Of a stretch of DNA of 64,000 nt, positions 1-9,343 are shown in pieces; within the stretch, counting starts at the first letter, position 1, and each line of letters opens with the position of its first letter. A program made the position numbers and the translations under genes. Location of the stretch: NCBI RefSeq assembly GCF_902498915.1, contig NZ_CABVLQ010000001.1. One strand, written 5' to 3'. Below the pieces are notes generated by a model, which worked only from the letters and a program-made list of their open reading frames with translations, was not told the DNA's origin and made no database searches. This stretch comes from Escherichia ruysiae. GTDB lineage: Bacteria; Pseudomonadota; Gammaproteobacteria; Enterobacterales; Enterobacteriaceae.

Positions 1-700
1 GCGTCGCCGCCGGAACAATGCGGTCAACCATGGTGCACGGAAAGGTGACGTTCTCTTCAATCCATGCCGCCAGCTGCGGGTCGCGCGCCTGAGCCAGCCC
101 CAGAACGGCAACTTTCGCCACATGACCATTTTCACGCACGTTGTCGCAGGACATTACGGTAAACGCTTTCAGCCCTTTTTCACGACGCAGGCGCAGAGCT
201 TCAACGATGTAACCAATCGCGGACTTCGGCGCGGTCGGATTTTCCAGGTCGTGCTTGATCAGCGGGTTATTGAGATCCAACTGACCGCTTGCCGCATCGG
301 CGCAGTAACCTTTTTCCGTGACCGTCAGAGAGACAATCGCTGTTTGCGGACGCGCCATTGCGTTGAGAATACCTTCGCAACCGTCGATTTCCGGATGCAG
401 AGCTTCTTTCATCGAACCGATAATTTTCAGCTCGGTGCTTTCTGCACCTTTTTCCGCCACGGTGTACAGCAGTTGCTGTTTTTTCAGGTTTTCGATCAGC
501 ACGCGGTCGTTGCCTGGCATCAGGTTAACTTCGCAGATACCCCAGTCGCTGTCGGTGCTTTCCAGCAGATGATGGGTGTACAGCGCCTGGTGCGCGCGGT
601 GAAACGCCCCGCAACCGAGATGCACAATGCGTGATTCCAGACGAGAATGATCCCATGACGGGCGGGCAACCGGCAGATTGCTGTCAACAATAGTAGTCAT
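1..700 (-). CDS. uxuB: Fructuronate reductase (D-mannonate oxidoreductase), 5' part only
   Basis: Partial gene: the first 233 codons are present and the C-terminal half lies beyond the left edge of the window. The start codon is the ATG whose complement is at 698-700. The protein opens MTTIVDSNLP and has a Rossmann-type nucleotide-binding stretch, VHLGCGAFHR, at about residues 26-35. The family reduces D-fructuronate to D-mannonate with NADH in the cytoplasm, in the hexuronate pathway leading to KDG. The frame is open throughout with no stop. It follows uxuA on the same strand after an 80-bp gap, which is the usual uxuAB operon order. Confidence 0.96.
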   Translation of the reverse strand, partial: MTTIVDSNLPVARPSWDHSRLESRIVHLGCGAFHRAHQALYTHHLLESTDSDWGICEVNLMPGNDRVLIENLKKQQLLYTVAEKGAESTELKIIGSMKEALHPEIDGCEGILNAMARPQTAIVSLTVTEKGYCADAASGQLDLNNPLIKHDLENPTAPKSAIGYIVEALRLRREKGLKAFTVMSCDNVRENGHVAKVAVLGLAQARDPQLAAWIEENVTFPCTMVDRIVPAAT

Positions 701-748
701 CGTAAACTCCAGAATCCGTCTTCAGAGAGTGACGGCAAGGAAGAAGGA

Positions 749-775
749 ACCGGCACGGCGCGCAGCCATGCCGGT
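749..775. repeat. Intercistronic hairpin between uxuA and uxuB
   Basis: Inverted repeat ACCGGCA (749-755) / TGCCGGT (769-775) in the 80-bp gap between uxuA and uxuB. It resembles a REP-like unit that could stabilise or attenuate the operon mRNA. There is no T-run, so it is not a classic terminator. Confidence 0.45.
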
Positions 776-780
776 GGATA

Positions 781-1965
781 TTAACGGCTAAAGAAAGCGC
801 GCTGGATCGCCAGTTCGACACCGCGAACTTCGGCCAGGCCTTTCAGACGACCAATCGCGGAGTAACCTGGGTTGGTTTTCTTCTTCAGGTCGTCCAGCAT
901 CTGATGACCGTGGTCCGGACGCATCGGGATCAGGTCTTCTTTGCCTTCCGCTTTACGACGGTGTTCTTCTTCAACAATCGCTTTCACCACTTCGTACATA
1001 TCAACGTCACCGTTCAGGTGCGCCGCTTCGTGGAAGGTTTTCGGGTTATCTTCACGCATGGTGGAACGCAGATGGGTGAAGTAAATACGCGGACCGAACT
1101 GCTTGATCATATCAACCAGATCGTTGTCAGCACGCACGCCGTAAGAACCGGTGCACATGGTGAAACCGTTCGCCATGCTGTTTACGGTATCAACCATCCA
1201 CTGCATATCTTCAATGGTGGAAACAATGCGCGGCAGGCCGAGGATCGGGCGCGGCGGATCGTCCGGGTGAACAGCCATACGCACACCAACTTCTTCGGCA
1301 ACCGGAATAATGGCTTTCAGGAAGACCGCAAAGTTTTCGCGCAGCTTCGCTTTGTCGATATCTTTGTACAGCTCCAGGTGCTTACGGAACTGGTCGAGGG
1401 TGTAGCCTTCTTCCGCGCCCGGCAGACCAGCAATGATGTTACGGGTCAGACGAGCTTTGTCTTCGTCGCTCATAGTGGCGAAGCGTTCAGCAGCCTGAGC
1501 AATTTCTTCTTCGGTGTAATCCGCTTCCGCGCCTGGACGCTTCAGGATATGCATTTCGAATGCAGCGAATTCGATCTGGTCGAAGCGCAGAGCTTTGGAG
1601 CCGTCTGGCAGCACGTATTCGAGGTCAGTACGGGTCCAGTCGAGCACCGGCATGAAGTTGTAGCACACGGTGCGAATGCCGCACTGCGCCAGGTTGCGCA
1701 GAGTCTGCTGATAGTTAGCGATCCACTGCTCGTAGTTGCCAGTGTGGGTTTTGATATCTTCGTGAATTGGCACGCTTTCTACGACAGACCACACCAGGCC
1801 TGCATCTTCAACGATCGCCTTGCGTTTGAGGATCTCTTCTACGGACCATACTTCGCCGTTCGGGATATGGTGCAGCGCGGTAACCACGCCAGTTGCGCCC
1901 GCCTGACGGACATCAGCTAAAGAAACCGGATCGTTTGGGCCGTACCAGCGCCAGGTCTGTTCCAT
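781..1965 (-). CDS. uxuA: D-mannonate dehydratase
   Basis: 394-residue enzyme that converts D-mannonate to 2-keto-3-deoxygluconate, the step after UxuB. The start at 1965 ([10 protein letters not shown]) gives the family length and has a ribosome-binding site AAAGAGGAAAA just upstream; an upstream in-frame ATG would add 12 residues without family support. TIM-barrel fold with the conserved HPDDPP at about residues 233-238, C271, H298 and the DHGH segment near 351-354. These match the metal-binding positions of the family, which uses Mn2+ or Fe2+. First gene of uxuAB. It diverges from gntP, and the shared gap holds operator-like sites. Confidence 0.97.
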
Positions 1966-2126
1966 GATTTTTCCTCTTTCACATAGTGGGTTCCACAGCA
2001 AAGAGACGCGGAACCCTGGAGTTGTTTAGGTATCCGGATGAACAACCAGACCGCAGCCGTGGCGTCGCACCGGATGAGATGGCGTATAAGTTCTACCTTT
2101 TGGTAAGACATGTCAACCCGGATTCT

Positions 2127-2144
2127 AAAATTGGTTAACCACAT
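2127..2144. promoter_or_regulatory. Candidate UxuR/ExuR-type operator upstream of uxuA
   Basis: The segment contains AATTGGTTAACCA, a near-palindrome of the TTGGT-N-ACCAA kind bound by the hexuronate repressors UxuR and ExuR. It lies 160-180 bp upstream of uxuA and about 160 bp upstream of gntP. A related site is at 2236-2251. Assigned by motif resemblance only. Confidence 0.5.
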
Positions 2145-2217
2145 CACAAGAAATCTACTCTCCTGCCGGTTGTTGTAAATTACAGCAAAGGGTAAACAAC
2201 GGTTATTGATCAGGGTA

Positions 2218-2251
2218 TGTGATATTCATCGCAACAATGGTTGACCAATTT
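2218..2251. promoter_or_regulatory. CRP-like site followed by a second UxuR/ExuR-like operator before gntP
   Basis: TGTGA at 2218-2222, six bases, then TCGCA at 2229-2233 resembles a CRP half-site pair. Directly after it, AATGGTTGACCAATTT (2236-2251) is a second TTGGT/ACCAA-type inverted repeat. In K-12 gntP is known to be controlled by CRP and by UxuR/ExuR, which fits this layout. The exact promoter was not resolved. Confidence 0.5.
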
Positions 2252-2304
2252 GCATAACATGTCGCCCAAAATAACAACGGTTCAACCAGGTAAGGTAAAA
2301 CGTT

Positions 2305-3648
2305 ATGCATGTGCTTAACATTCTCTGGGTGGTATTCGGCATTGGCCTGATGCTGGTACTGAATTTGAAGTTCAAAATCAATTCAATGGTGGCTTTGCTA
2401 GTGGCGGCGCTGTCCGTCGGGATGCTGGCGGGCATGGATTTGATGTCGCTGCTTCACACCATGAAAGCGGGCTTCGGCAACACGCTGGGGGAACTGGCGA
2501 TCATCGTGGTATTCGGTGCGGTCATCGGTAAATTGATGGTCGACTCTGGCGCGGCTCACCAGATAGCGCATACGCTGCTGGCACGTCTCGGTCTGCGCTA
2601 TGTACAGCTATCGGTGATTATCATCGGCTTGATTTTCGGTCTGGCGATGTTCTATGAAGTGGCCTTTATCATGTTGGCACCGCTGGTGATCGTGATTGCA
2701 GCCGAAGCTAAAATCCCGTTCCTGAAACTGGCTATTCCGGCAGTAGCGGCTGCCACCACCGCACATTCACTGTTCCCGCCGCAGCCGGGTCCGGTGGCGC
2801 TGGTAAATGCTTATGGCGCGGATATGGGGATGGTTTATATCTATGGCGTACTGGTGACGATCCCAAGTGTAATCTGCGCTGGCCTGATCCTGCCGAAGTT
2901 CCTCGGTAATCTGGAACGCCCAACGCCGTCATTTCTGAAAGCAGATCAACCGGTAGATATGAACAATCTGCCTTCTTTCGGCGTTTCGATTCTGGTGCCG
3001 CTGATCCCGGCGATCATTATGATCTCCACCACCATCGCCAATATCTGGCTGGTAAAAGATACCCCTGCCTGGGAAGTGGTTAACTTTATCGGTTCCTCGC
3101 CGATTGCAATGTTTATTGCGATGGTTGTTGCGTTCGTACTCTTTGGCACCGCGCGCGGGCACGATATGCAGTGGGTGATGAACGCTTTTGAAAGCGCGGT
3201 GAAGAGTATTGCAATGGTGATTCTGATCATCGGTGCGGGTGGCGTGCTGAAGCAGACCATCATCGACACCGGCATTGGTGACACCATCGGCATGTTGATG
3301 TCCCACGGCAATATCTCGCCCTACATCATGGCGTGGCTGATCACCGTACTGATTCGTCTGGCGACCGGTCAGGGTGTGGTTTCGGCGATGACTGCCGCCG
3401 GGATTATCAGTGCTGCAATCCTTGATCCGGCAACCGGTCAACTGGTTGGCGTGAATCCGGCGCTGCTGGTGCTGGCGACGGCTGCGGGTTCCAACACCCT
3501 CACCCACATTAACGATGCATCTTTCTGGTTGTTTAAGGGTTATTTTGACCTGTCGGTAAAAGACACGTTAAAAACCTGGGGTCTGCTGGAACTGGTCAAC
3601 TCCGTGGTTGGGCTGATTATTGTGTTGATTATTAGCATGGTAGCGTAA
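2305..3648 (+). CDS. gntP: High-affinity gluconate/fructuronate permease
   Basis: 447-residue polytopic inner-membrane protein of the GntP family. Hydrophobic segments run from the first residues ([18 protein letters not shown]) to the last ([14 protein letters not shown]). The family signature region around [14 protein letters not shown] is at about residues 150-170, and [15 protein letters not shown] is near 398. It imports gluconate and, in K-12, is linked to fructuronate uptake. That agrees with its position beside and opposite to uxuAB and with the shared operator-like sites. The start ATG at 2305 follows AGGTAAGG. Confidence 0.96.
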
Positions 3649-3657
3649 AAGAACACC

Positions 3658-3680
3658 AGAGCCTGCCAATGGCAGGCTCT
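3658..3680 (+). terminator. Hairpin after gntP
   Basis: Perfect 10-bp stem AGAGCCTGCC / GGCAGGCTCT with an AAT loop, 10 bp after the gntP stop. No T-run follows, so it may act as an mRNA 3'-end stabiliser or a weak terminator. Confidence 0.6.
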
Positions 3681-3715
3681 GACTGATGACAAAGTCTAAA
3701 AATGTGCCCAGACAG

Positions 3716-3755
3716 TCCCCTCGCCCCTCCGGGGAGAGGGTTAGGGTGAGGGGAA
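3716..3755. repeat. GC-rich BoxC-like intergenic repeat
   Basis: CCCCTC at 3717-3722 and GAGGGG at 3748-3753 enclose an internal CCCCTCCGGGGAGAGGG. This is the kind of short palindromic intergenic repeat seen many times in E. coli genomes (BoxC-like). A related element is at 59438-59472 between nanA and nanT. Confidence 0.5.
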
Positions 3756-3780
3756 CAGACCAGCAAAGTGCGCTTTGTTT

Positions 3781-3819
3781 ATGCCAGATGCGACGCTGGC
3801 GCGTCTTATCTGGCCTACA
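3781..3819. repeat. REP (PU) element
   Basis: ATGCCAGATGCGACGC, then GGCGCG, then TCTTATCTGGCC matches the extragenic palindromic REP consensus as I remember it. It lies between the convergent genes gntP and fimH. The flank AAAGTGCGCTTTGTTTATGCC recurs next to the REP at 25649. Confidence 0.75.
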
Positions 3820-3901
3820 AAGGGCTAACGTGCAGGTTTTGTAGGTAGCCTGGCGCATCACGTAATATTACGTACCAGCATTAGCAAGCCCTGTGATTTC
3901 T

Positions 3902-4804
3902 TTATTGATAAACAAAAGTAACACCAATAATCGACTGCACATTACCTGCAGTCACCTGCCCTCCAGTACGTGCGTAATTTGCCGTTAATCCCAGATTTAC
4001 CGCCGAAGTCCCTACTGCCCCTAATGACACAGTGCTATTCGCTGGAATAATCGTTCCGTTGCGCGTCAACTGTACGCCGACTCCCTGTGCTGGCGAAAAC
4101 GACGCGGTATTGGTGAAAATCGAGTTGCCCGCATCTGCTGTTGTGCCTGAAAGGTAATACCCCAGGTTTTGGCTTTTCGCACAATAAACGGTAAGAGGAA
4201 TCGGCACTGAACCAGGGTAGTCCGGCAGTGTAACGGTGACATCACGAGCGGAAACATCACAGCCGCCAGTGGGCACCACCACATCATTATTGGCGTAAAT
4301 ATTCCAGACGAACTGGAAATCATCGCTGTTATAGTTGTTGGTCTGTCGCAAAATAAGCACTGCAATTAATGAGCCTGCCTTAATCGCAACGCCACCCGCA
4401 CTGCTGACCGGCGTCAGATAAAGCGCCACCGGCCAGGGCTTATCCGTTCTCGAATTATAAACAATGCGCGGCGTTTCGCTGGTGGTCGGGAAGGGATAGC
4501 TACTGCCATTATATTTTACGGTTCCGGAAAAATTAGATAACACACCGCCATAAGCTGAACCTCGTTGCAGTGTGACATAGTCTGTAATGGTTTCCGGGTA
4601 ATCGTTATGGCAAAAGATCTGCGTCGAAAGATCCACGACCAGGTTTTGCCCCACATTCACGGCGGGCGCAAGATTTACATAAACATTGGCGCTGCCACCG
4701 CCAATAGGGATAGCTGTACCATTGGCGGTTTTACAGGCGAATGACCAGGCATTTACCGACCAGCCCATCAGCAGTACAGCAAACAGGGTAATAACTCGTT
4801 TCAT
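3902..4804 (-). CDS. fimH: Type 1 fimbrial tip adhesin, mannose-binding
   Basis: 300-residue precursor. The start is the second ATG (MKRVITLF), giving the standard 21-residue signal peptide and mature N-terminus FACK. The lectin domain carries the whole mannose pocket in mature numbering: F1, N46, D47, D54, Q133, N135, D140 and F142. After the linker, the pilin domain lacks its last strand, which FimC and then FimG complete. It sits at the fibre tip and binds mannosylated host glycoproteins. The variable positions are A27, N70 and N78. It is the last gene of the fimAICDFGH operon and starts 19 bp after fimG. Confidence 0.97.
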   Translation of the reverse strand: MKRVITLFAVLLMGWSVNAWSFACKTANGTAIPIGGGSANVYVNLAPAVNVGQNLVVDLSTQIFCHNDYPETITDYVTLQRGSAYGGVLSNFSGTVKYNGSSYPFPTTSETPRIVYNSRTDKPWPVALYLTPVSSAGGVAIKAGSLIAVLILRQTNNYNSDDFQFVWNIYANNDVVVPTGGCDVSARDVTVTLPDYPGSVPIPLTVYCAKSQNLGYYLSGTTADAGNSIFTNTASFSPAQGVGVQLTRNGTIIPANSTVSLGAVGTSAVNLGLTANYARTGGQVTAGNVQSIIGVTFVYQ

Positions 4805-4823
4805 TACAATCATCTCTTCGGGT

Positions 4824-5327
4824 TCAGCTGTAGGTATAGGTGATGCTAATCACTGCCTGAATGGTTCCCTGAGTGGCTCCGCCATTTACCGTCAATGCTC
4901 TGACCTGTAACGGGAAGTGCGCTGATTGTGAGGAATCATCCACCTGAACTGTTTTGGTTGCGCCAGTATTCAATGTGTTGCCACTGTCATCCTGTAGCTC
5001 TAACTGGATGTTTTGCGCGGTCCCCTGGTTTTTATAATATCCGGTACTGTCGGCTGCCCCGCTGAAGCTGGCGGTGACCCTGGACGTTCCCACCGGACAA
5101 TTAGTCAACTCAAGCGCAACATCATGCCAGGCCGATGCCGCTCCGGCAGATATCAGGCTAAAAGAATAAAGATCGCCGAGATCTACCGTGGCATTGGTGG
5201 TGGAAACTGTGCACGGTTTGGCGACGACCTTACCGTTCACCGTGATGGTGACATCGGCTGCCTGTATCGTCGCACTTGCGAGCGCCAACATTGCCGCCAA
5301 TAAATACCCACGTTTGCGCCATTTCAT
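4824..5327 (-). CDS. fimG: Type 1 fimbriae tip fibrillum subunit
   Basis: 167-residue pilin. The ATG at 5327 (MKWRKRG) gives the family length; an ATG two codons upstream is also possible. A signal peptide of about 23 residues ends at IQA. The mature N-terminal extension ADVTITVNGK is the donor strand that completes the FimH pilin domain. Two cysteines (in KPCTV and LTNCP) form the pilin disulfide, and the protein ends in the usual aromatic-rich ITYTYS. It is adaptor between FimH and FimF in the tip. Confidence 0.96.
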   Translation of the reverse strand: MKWRKRGYLLAAMLALASATIQAADVTITVNGKVVAKPCTVSTTNATVDLGDLYSFSLISAGAASAWHDVALELTNCPVGTSRVTASFSGAADSTGYYKNQGTAQNIQLELQDDSGNTLNTGATKTVQVDDSSQSAHFPLQVRALTVNGGATQGTIQAVISITYTYS

Positions 5328-5339
5328 GAGCATCTCCAG

Positions 5340-5870
5340 TTACTGATATTCAAGAGTAAAGGTTGCCGTGGCATTGATATGCCCCGCAGTGACAGGCACC
5401 TGTGTCGCCATTAGCCGGGCGTAAAAATTCAGCGTATTTGGTTTACCCGGCGTCAGGGTCGTCCACGAAATCGCGGACGATGGGGCATTAAGGGGTATCT
5501 GATTTTGTTGCTCATTCAGAAGCTGTATTCCCAGCCCTGCGGCCGCTGACACCGTATTTTCAAGTGCAAGCAGGTTGGCATTGTGGCTATCTGAAACACC
5601 GGTAAACCCAACCTTTACGGCGGAAACGGCATTACCACAGGGTGACAGCAAAATACGAAAAGGAACGGCTGGAGTCGTCGCCCCAATGTTGCTAAATTGC
5701 TTCGCCGCGTTTTCCATCAGATCAACGGTAAAATTGGTTGATTCAGCTGCCACACTACAGCCGTTATCCCTGACATAGCCGCGAATAGTAATTGTGCTAT
5801 CTGCGGCTCTGGCGTGACTGACAACCAGCGACAAAAAAACGCAGAGAAGATAAAAAGGTTTGCTTTTCAT
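5340..5870 (-). CDS. fimF: Type 1 fimbriae minor subunit joining tip and rod
   Basis: 176-residue pilin with a signal peptide cut after about residue 22 (SHARA). The donor strand is ADSTITIRGY, with two pilin cysteines (in NGCSV and SPCGN) and a C-terminal FTLEYQ. In the assembled fibre FimF lies between FimG and the FimA rod. Two ATGs are adjacent (5873 and 5870); the second matches the known length. It ends 12 bp before fimG. Confidence 0.95.
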   Translation of the reverse strand: MKSKPFYLLCVFLSLVVSHARAADSTITIRGYVRDNGCSVAAESTNFTVDLMENAAKQFSNIGATTPAVPFRILLSPCGNAVSAVKVGFTGVSDSHNANLLALENTVSAAAGLGIQLLNEQQNQIPLNAPSSAISWTTLTPGKPNTLNFYARLMATQVPVTAGHINATATFTLEYQ

Positions 5871-5879
5871 CACGCCCCC

Positions 5880-8516
5880 TTAACGACATTCAGCTGATAG
5901 CTGAGTTAATAACTGCTGCTGACTCTCTGGTGGCAGTTGATAATTGGCGACACAGTGAGCATTCTTCCCTTCTCCCCATTTCACCTGAACTTTTCCCGCT
6001 AAAGGCATTCCGCTGAGATAAACCTGGCCATTATCCGCAACAATGCCGCTACTCTGGCTGCTCTCTGATGTGACCATCGCCCCAAACGGCAGCGGCTTAT
6101 TATTGTGGGTTAGCGTCATGAGCAGTTTTATTCCAACGCGCGCTTTAAACTCTGCTCGCACAATTGCCCCACGGGTGGGAACAACGTTAGCGACCGCGTT
6201 ATCTAAATCGACGTTATCAGCCAGGGTATTAGTATCCAGCGCCACTCTATTTTCGCGATATTCAGTGGCATAAGGCAGCACGGCATAACCGCGCCAGTCG
6301 GTACGCACCCCCGTCTGGTTTTCGACTTTTGCATCTTTTGCGCCAGGCGCTTTAACAAGCACCACCGTATCGTTTAACGGCTGCCCCAGCGTTATGCCAT
6401 TGGCATGAGCCAATACCCCACCGCTGACTCCGTAATAGAACTGCTTAATATCATCGTTATGGCTGTAACCGATGTTGGCATTGCCGTAGCCACCGCGATA
6501 ATTCAGCGTGGCGTAGCCTGTACTTCCGCTATTACCATCGCCTCCCCCGGCATAGCCGGTTTGCACGCTATAGCTGAGGTTGTTGTCTTCCAGCAACGTA
6601 CCGTATACACCTGCCAGATTGGTCATCCGACCGTTGAGATCGTGCGACATGCTGTAGCTGGCACTGGCATATCGCCACTGAGATTTACTGTCAGAACGCA
6701 GCCAGTGGCTGAAAGGAATGTTGACGTTAAGAGCTAACATCTGATCCCGTCCTTTTTGCCAGGCGTTTTTCGTCAGGCTATAGCTGAGCGTCCAGTTAAT
6801 ATCTTCGAACGCAGTATTTAATCCAGCCTGGAATTGCTCATCGACATTACTTGTTCCCCAATAAGTTTGATGGCTACCACTCAAATACAGTGTTGATGTG
6901 CGCCCGAGTTGCTGAGTAACAGTGAGCTGTAATTTCCCGCGTTTGTTATAAGCGAGGTTGTAATAGTCGGTGAATTTCGGCTTAACCTGAATAACACCAT
7001 CCTGCGTTTCAATGTTGTAGCCATTCATTCGGCTGTATGTTGTATCAGCGAAATTAAAATATCCGCTGGTCGAATAGCGGTAACCCACTAACTGAATATT
7101 CGTGCCTGACTCATTGAGCGATTTGTTATAGAGAAAACGCACCGATTGTCCGTCATGCTGACTTTCATCGGGAAGTGTGGCATTAGCCTGCGTCATATCC
7201 ACGGACAGAGCGCCCAGTGCCCCCATGTTTTTCCCGATACCGAAATTAAAAGCACGATAACGATCCGCCAGTTGCGTTCCACCATATATTGTCCAGCCAG
7301 CCGGAAGGCCGTGGAGTAATGTACTCTGGAAAAAGCGGGGTTTTTCCTGTTGCGCATTTCCACTACGGTATTCTCCTGCCGTAATGGAATAACGTGTATG
7401 CCCTTCACGTTGCAAAAGCGGGACTGACGAATAGGGTACGGTAAAGATCTGCGTGCTACCGTCAGCCTCTTTAATCGTTACCTGCAAGTCACCACTATTA
7501 CCTGCGGCATAGATATCGTTGATGGTAAAAGGCCCCGGTGGCACCGTACTATTATAAATGTCATACCCATTTTGTTTAATAGTGACCTGTGCAGTACCAC
7601 GCGCAATACCGTGGATCACCGGGGCAAATCCTCTTTGGCTATCGGGTAACATATTGTCATCTGAGGCCAATTGTGCGCCGCGAAAGTTAATACCATCGAA
7701 AATATCGCCCTGGGTATAACCATCACCCAGCGTCAGCCGGGAACGTAACGGAATGATGTCTCGCTCAAGCCAGGTATTGATATGCTGCCATTTATTTTTG
7801 CTACCTGATGAACTGTCGCTACTGTTATAACTCCAGGTGGTATTGTCGCGTAAACGCCATGCACCAATATTTAACCCACTCTGTAGGTTTAAATATGCAT
7901 AATGGCTGTTACCCCCAATCCGATTCTGCACACTATTTCCGCTGAAATTATAATTGAGCAATCCGGCATTAATACCGGGATCCCATAACTCAGGAGGAAT
8001 ATAACCACGCGCGCGATTACTCATAAATGCCTGAGGGATCGTCAGGTTGAGTCGCTGCTGACCAACATCTAAATGCGCAGTAGCGTCATGGATCATTGTG
8101 GTTAATGGCACGCAGGCATCATCCGCCAGCAGGTTCATACCGGAGACAGAAGCTGTATTCAGCCCCATACTGGCGAGTTGAGCGCGAGTCAGGCAAGGGA
8201 CAATCCCTTGTTCACTGTCACCCGTATTAAACGTGACGTCACGCGTCGCCATATAACCATTATTCAAATAGATATCGACGCGATACGTCCCCGGCGGTAA
8301 TTCTTGCCCATTTTCAAAACGCGATAAATCAGCCACAGCCTGGGGATCATCCGCTAAAAAACGCGGATTAAAATAGAGTTCGGCAGATGAAAAAGGTGCC
8401 TGTGCGACAAAAGCACAGGCAACAGAGAGTCGGACAAAAAAACCAGCCAGACGAGGCTTACGAATATGTAAGCATTGTGTGTTTCGCTGGTAAAGTCTTA
8501 AATTCAGATATGACAT
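5880..8516 (-). CDS. fimD: Type 1 fimbriae outer-membrane usher
   Basis: 878 residues, the full family length. A long basic signal peptide of about 45 residues ends before ELYFNPRFL. Then come the periplasmic N-domain that docks chaperone-subunit complexes, a 24-strand beta barrel with the internal plug domain (about residues 260-340), and two C-terminal periplasmic domains with a cysteine pair near the end. It catalyses ordered subunit polymerisation and secretion. The start ATG has GGAGGAAT upstream. No frameshift or early stop was seen. Confidence 0.96.
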   Translation of the reverse strand: MSYLNLRLYQRNTQCLHIRKPRLAGFFVRLSVACAFVAQAPFSSAELYFNPRFLADDPQAVADLSRFENGQELPPGTYRVDIYLNNGYMATRDVTFNTGDSEQGIVPCLTRAQLASMGLNTASVSGMNLLADDACVPLTTMIHDATAHLDVGQQRLNLTIPQAFMSNRARGYIPPELWDPGINAGLLNYNFSGNSVQNRIGGNSHYAYLNLQSGLNIGAWRLRDNTTWSYNSSDSSSGSKNKWQHINTWLERDIIPLRSRLTLGDGYTQGDIFDGINFRGAQLASDDNMLPDSQRGFAPVIHGIARGTAQVTIKQNGYDIYNSTVPPGPFTINDIYAAGNSGDLQVTIKEADGSTQIFTVPYSSVPLLQREGHTRYSITAGEYRSGNAQQEKPRFFQSTLLHGLPAGWTIYGGTQLADRYRAFNFGIGKNMGALGALSVDMTQANATLPDESQHDGQSVRFLYNKSLNESGTNIQLVGYRYSTSGYFNFADTTYSRMNGYNIETQDGVIQVKPKFTDYYNLAYNKRGKLQLTVTQQLGRTSTLYLSGSHQTYWGTSNVDEQFQAGLNTAFEDINWTLSYSLTKNAWQKGRDQMLALNVNIPFSHWLRSDSKSQWRYASASYSMSHDLNGRMTNLAGVYGTLLEDNNLSYSVQTGYAGGGDGNSGSTGYATLNYRGGYGNANIGYSHNDDIKQFYYGVSGGVLAHANGITLGQPLNDTVVLVKAPGAKDAKVENQTGVRTDWRGYAVLPYATEYRENRVALDTNTLADNVDLDNAVANVVPTRGAIVRAEFKARVGIKLLMTLTHNNKPLPFGAMVTSESSQSSGIVADNGQVYLSGMPLAGKVQVKWGEGKNAHCVANYQLPPESQQQLLTQLSAECR

Positions 8517-8581
8517 TATTCCTCCGGTTAAAATTACCCGGCAGTCAATTCTTTTTATTCAGGCGAAAAATTCCCCCTGCG

Positions 8582-9307
8582 TTATTCCATTACGCCCGTC
8601 ATTTTTGGGGTAAGTGCGCCATAATCATTTATTGTTCGGTAAGTAATATTGCTTCCTGCATCAGGAGGCAATTTAACCGTGCTTTCGCCCATTGGAGGCA
8701 CCAAGGCATTTTCAAGAACCCGGGTTCCGGCATTCAACTCTGTTACCGTCAGGTAATAGGGTGTCGGGTTAATCAGCATCAGAGAATTCGCGCTACGACG
8801 AAATCTTAATTTTTCTGCGGCCTGATCGGGTGGCAACGCTAATTTAGCCGGACGATAGTACAGTTTAATGCGGCTGATAATTGCGAGCTGTAGCGTATTC
8901 TCAGTCAATTTTGATTTATCCATTGATGGAATCGCTTTAACGTTCATCCAGAATAAACTTTCCCGATCCTGTGGCAATTGGTTATTTGTTGCATCAAGAA
9001 TACGCAAGGTATTCTCTTTTTTTCCCTTCATCGCAAACAGAGGTGGCGTCACGATAAAACGACCATCCTTTACACCATCGGCATTTTCTACCCATGATTG
9101 AATTAAATAGGTGCTATTCTCATCATTATTTGTCACGGCAAGTTGCACTTGTTTTTGCCCTGCAGGATAAATTACACGTGTCGCACCTAAGGCCACTCCC
9201 GCTTCAGCGCGTCCGGCAACCATCATTGCCATGATCAACAGGATACCTGCCAGTAAGCAGAATGTTATTTCCTGCGATTTCCTTACATTGACGTTTTTAT
9301 TACTCAC
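8582..9307 (-). CDS. fimC: Periplasmic chaperone for type 1 fimbriae (GTG start)
   Basis: 241-residue chaperone starting at a GTG (VSNKNVNVRK), preceded by GGAACAGGACA. A longer ATG start would add 12 residues and is not supported by the family. The signal peptide ends GRAEA and the mature protein begins GVALGATRVIYPAG, which includes R8; K112 in KLYY lies in the other part of the subunit-binding cleft. It has two immunoglobulin-like domains and donates its G1 strand to incomplete pilins. Lies 65 bp upstream of fimD. Confidence 0.96.
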   Translation of the reverse strand: MSNKNVNVRKSQEITFCLLAGILLIMAMMVAGRAEAGVALGATRVIYPAGQKQVQLAVTNNDENSTYLIQSWVENADGVKDGRFIVTPPLFAMKGKKENTLRILDATNNQLPQDRESLFWMNVKAIPSMDKSKLTENTLQLAIISRIKLYYRPAKLALPPDQAAEKLRFRRSANSLMLINPTPYYLTVTELNAGTRVLENALVPPMGESTVKLPPDAGSNITYRTINDYGALTPKMTGVME

Positions 9308-9343
9308 TGTCCTGTTCCTGTTATCACATTGTCTGCTGAACAA

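Noticed and set aside
904..1920. 338-codon ORF opposite uxuA
   Set aside because: Long antisense ORFs are common opposite GC-biased E. coli genes; uxuA on the other strand is full length with catalytic residues.
3658..3680. Strong intrinsic terminator after gntP
   Set aside because: The stem is perfect but no T-run follows on either strand, so it is listed only as a hairpin of uncertain function.
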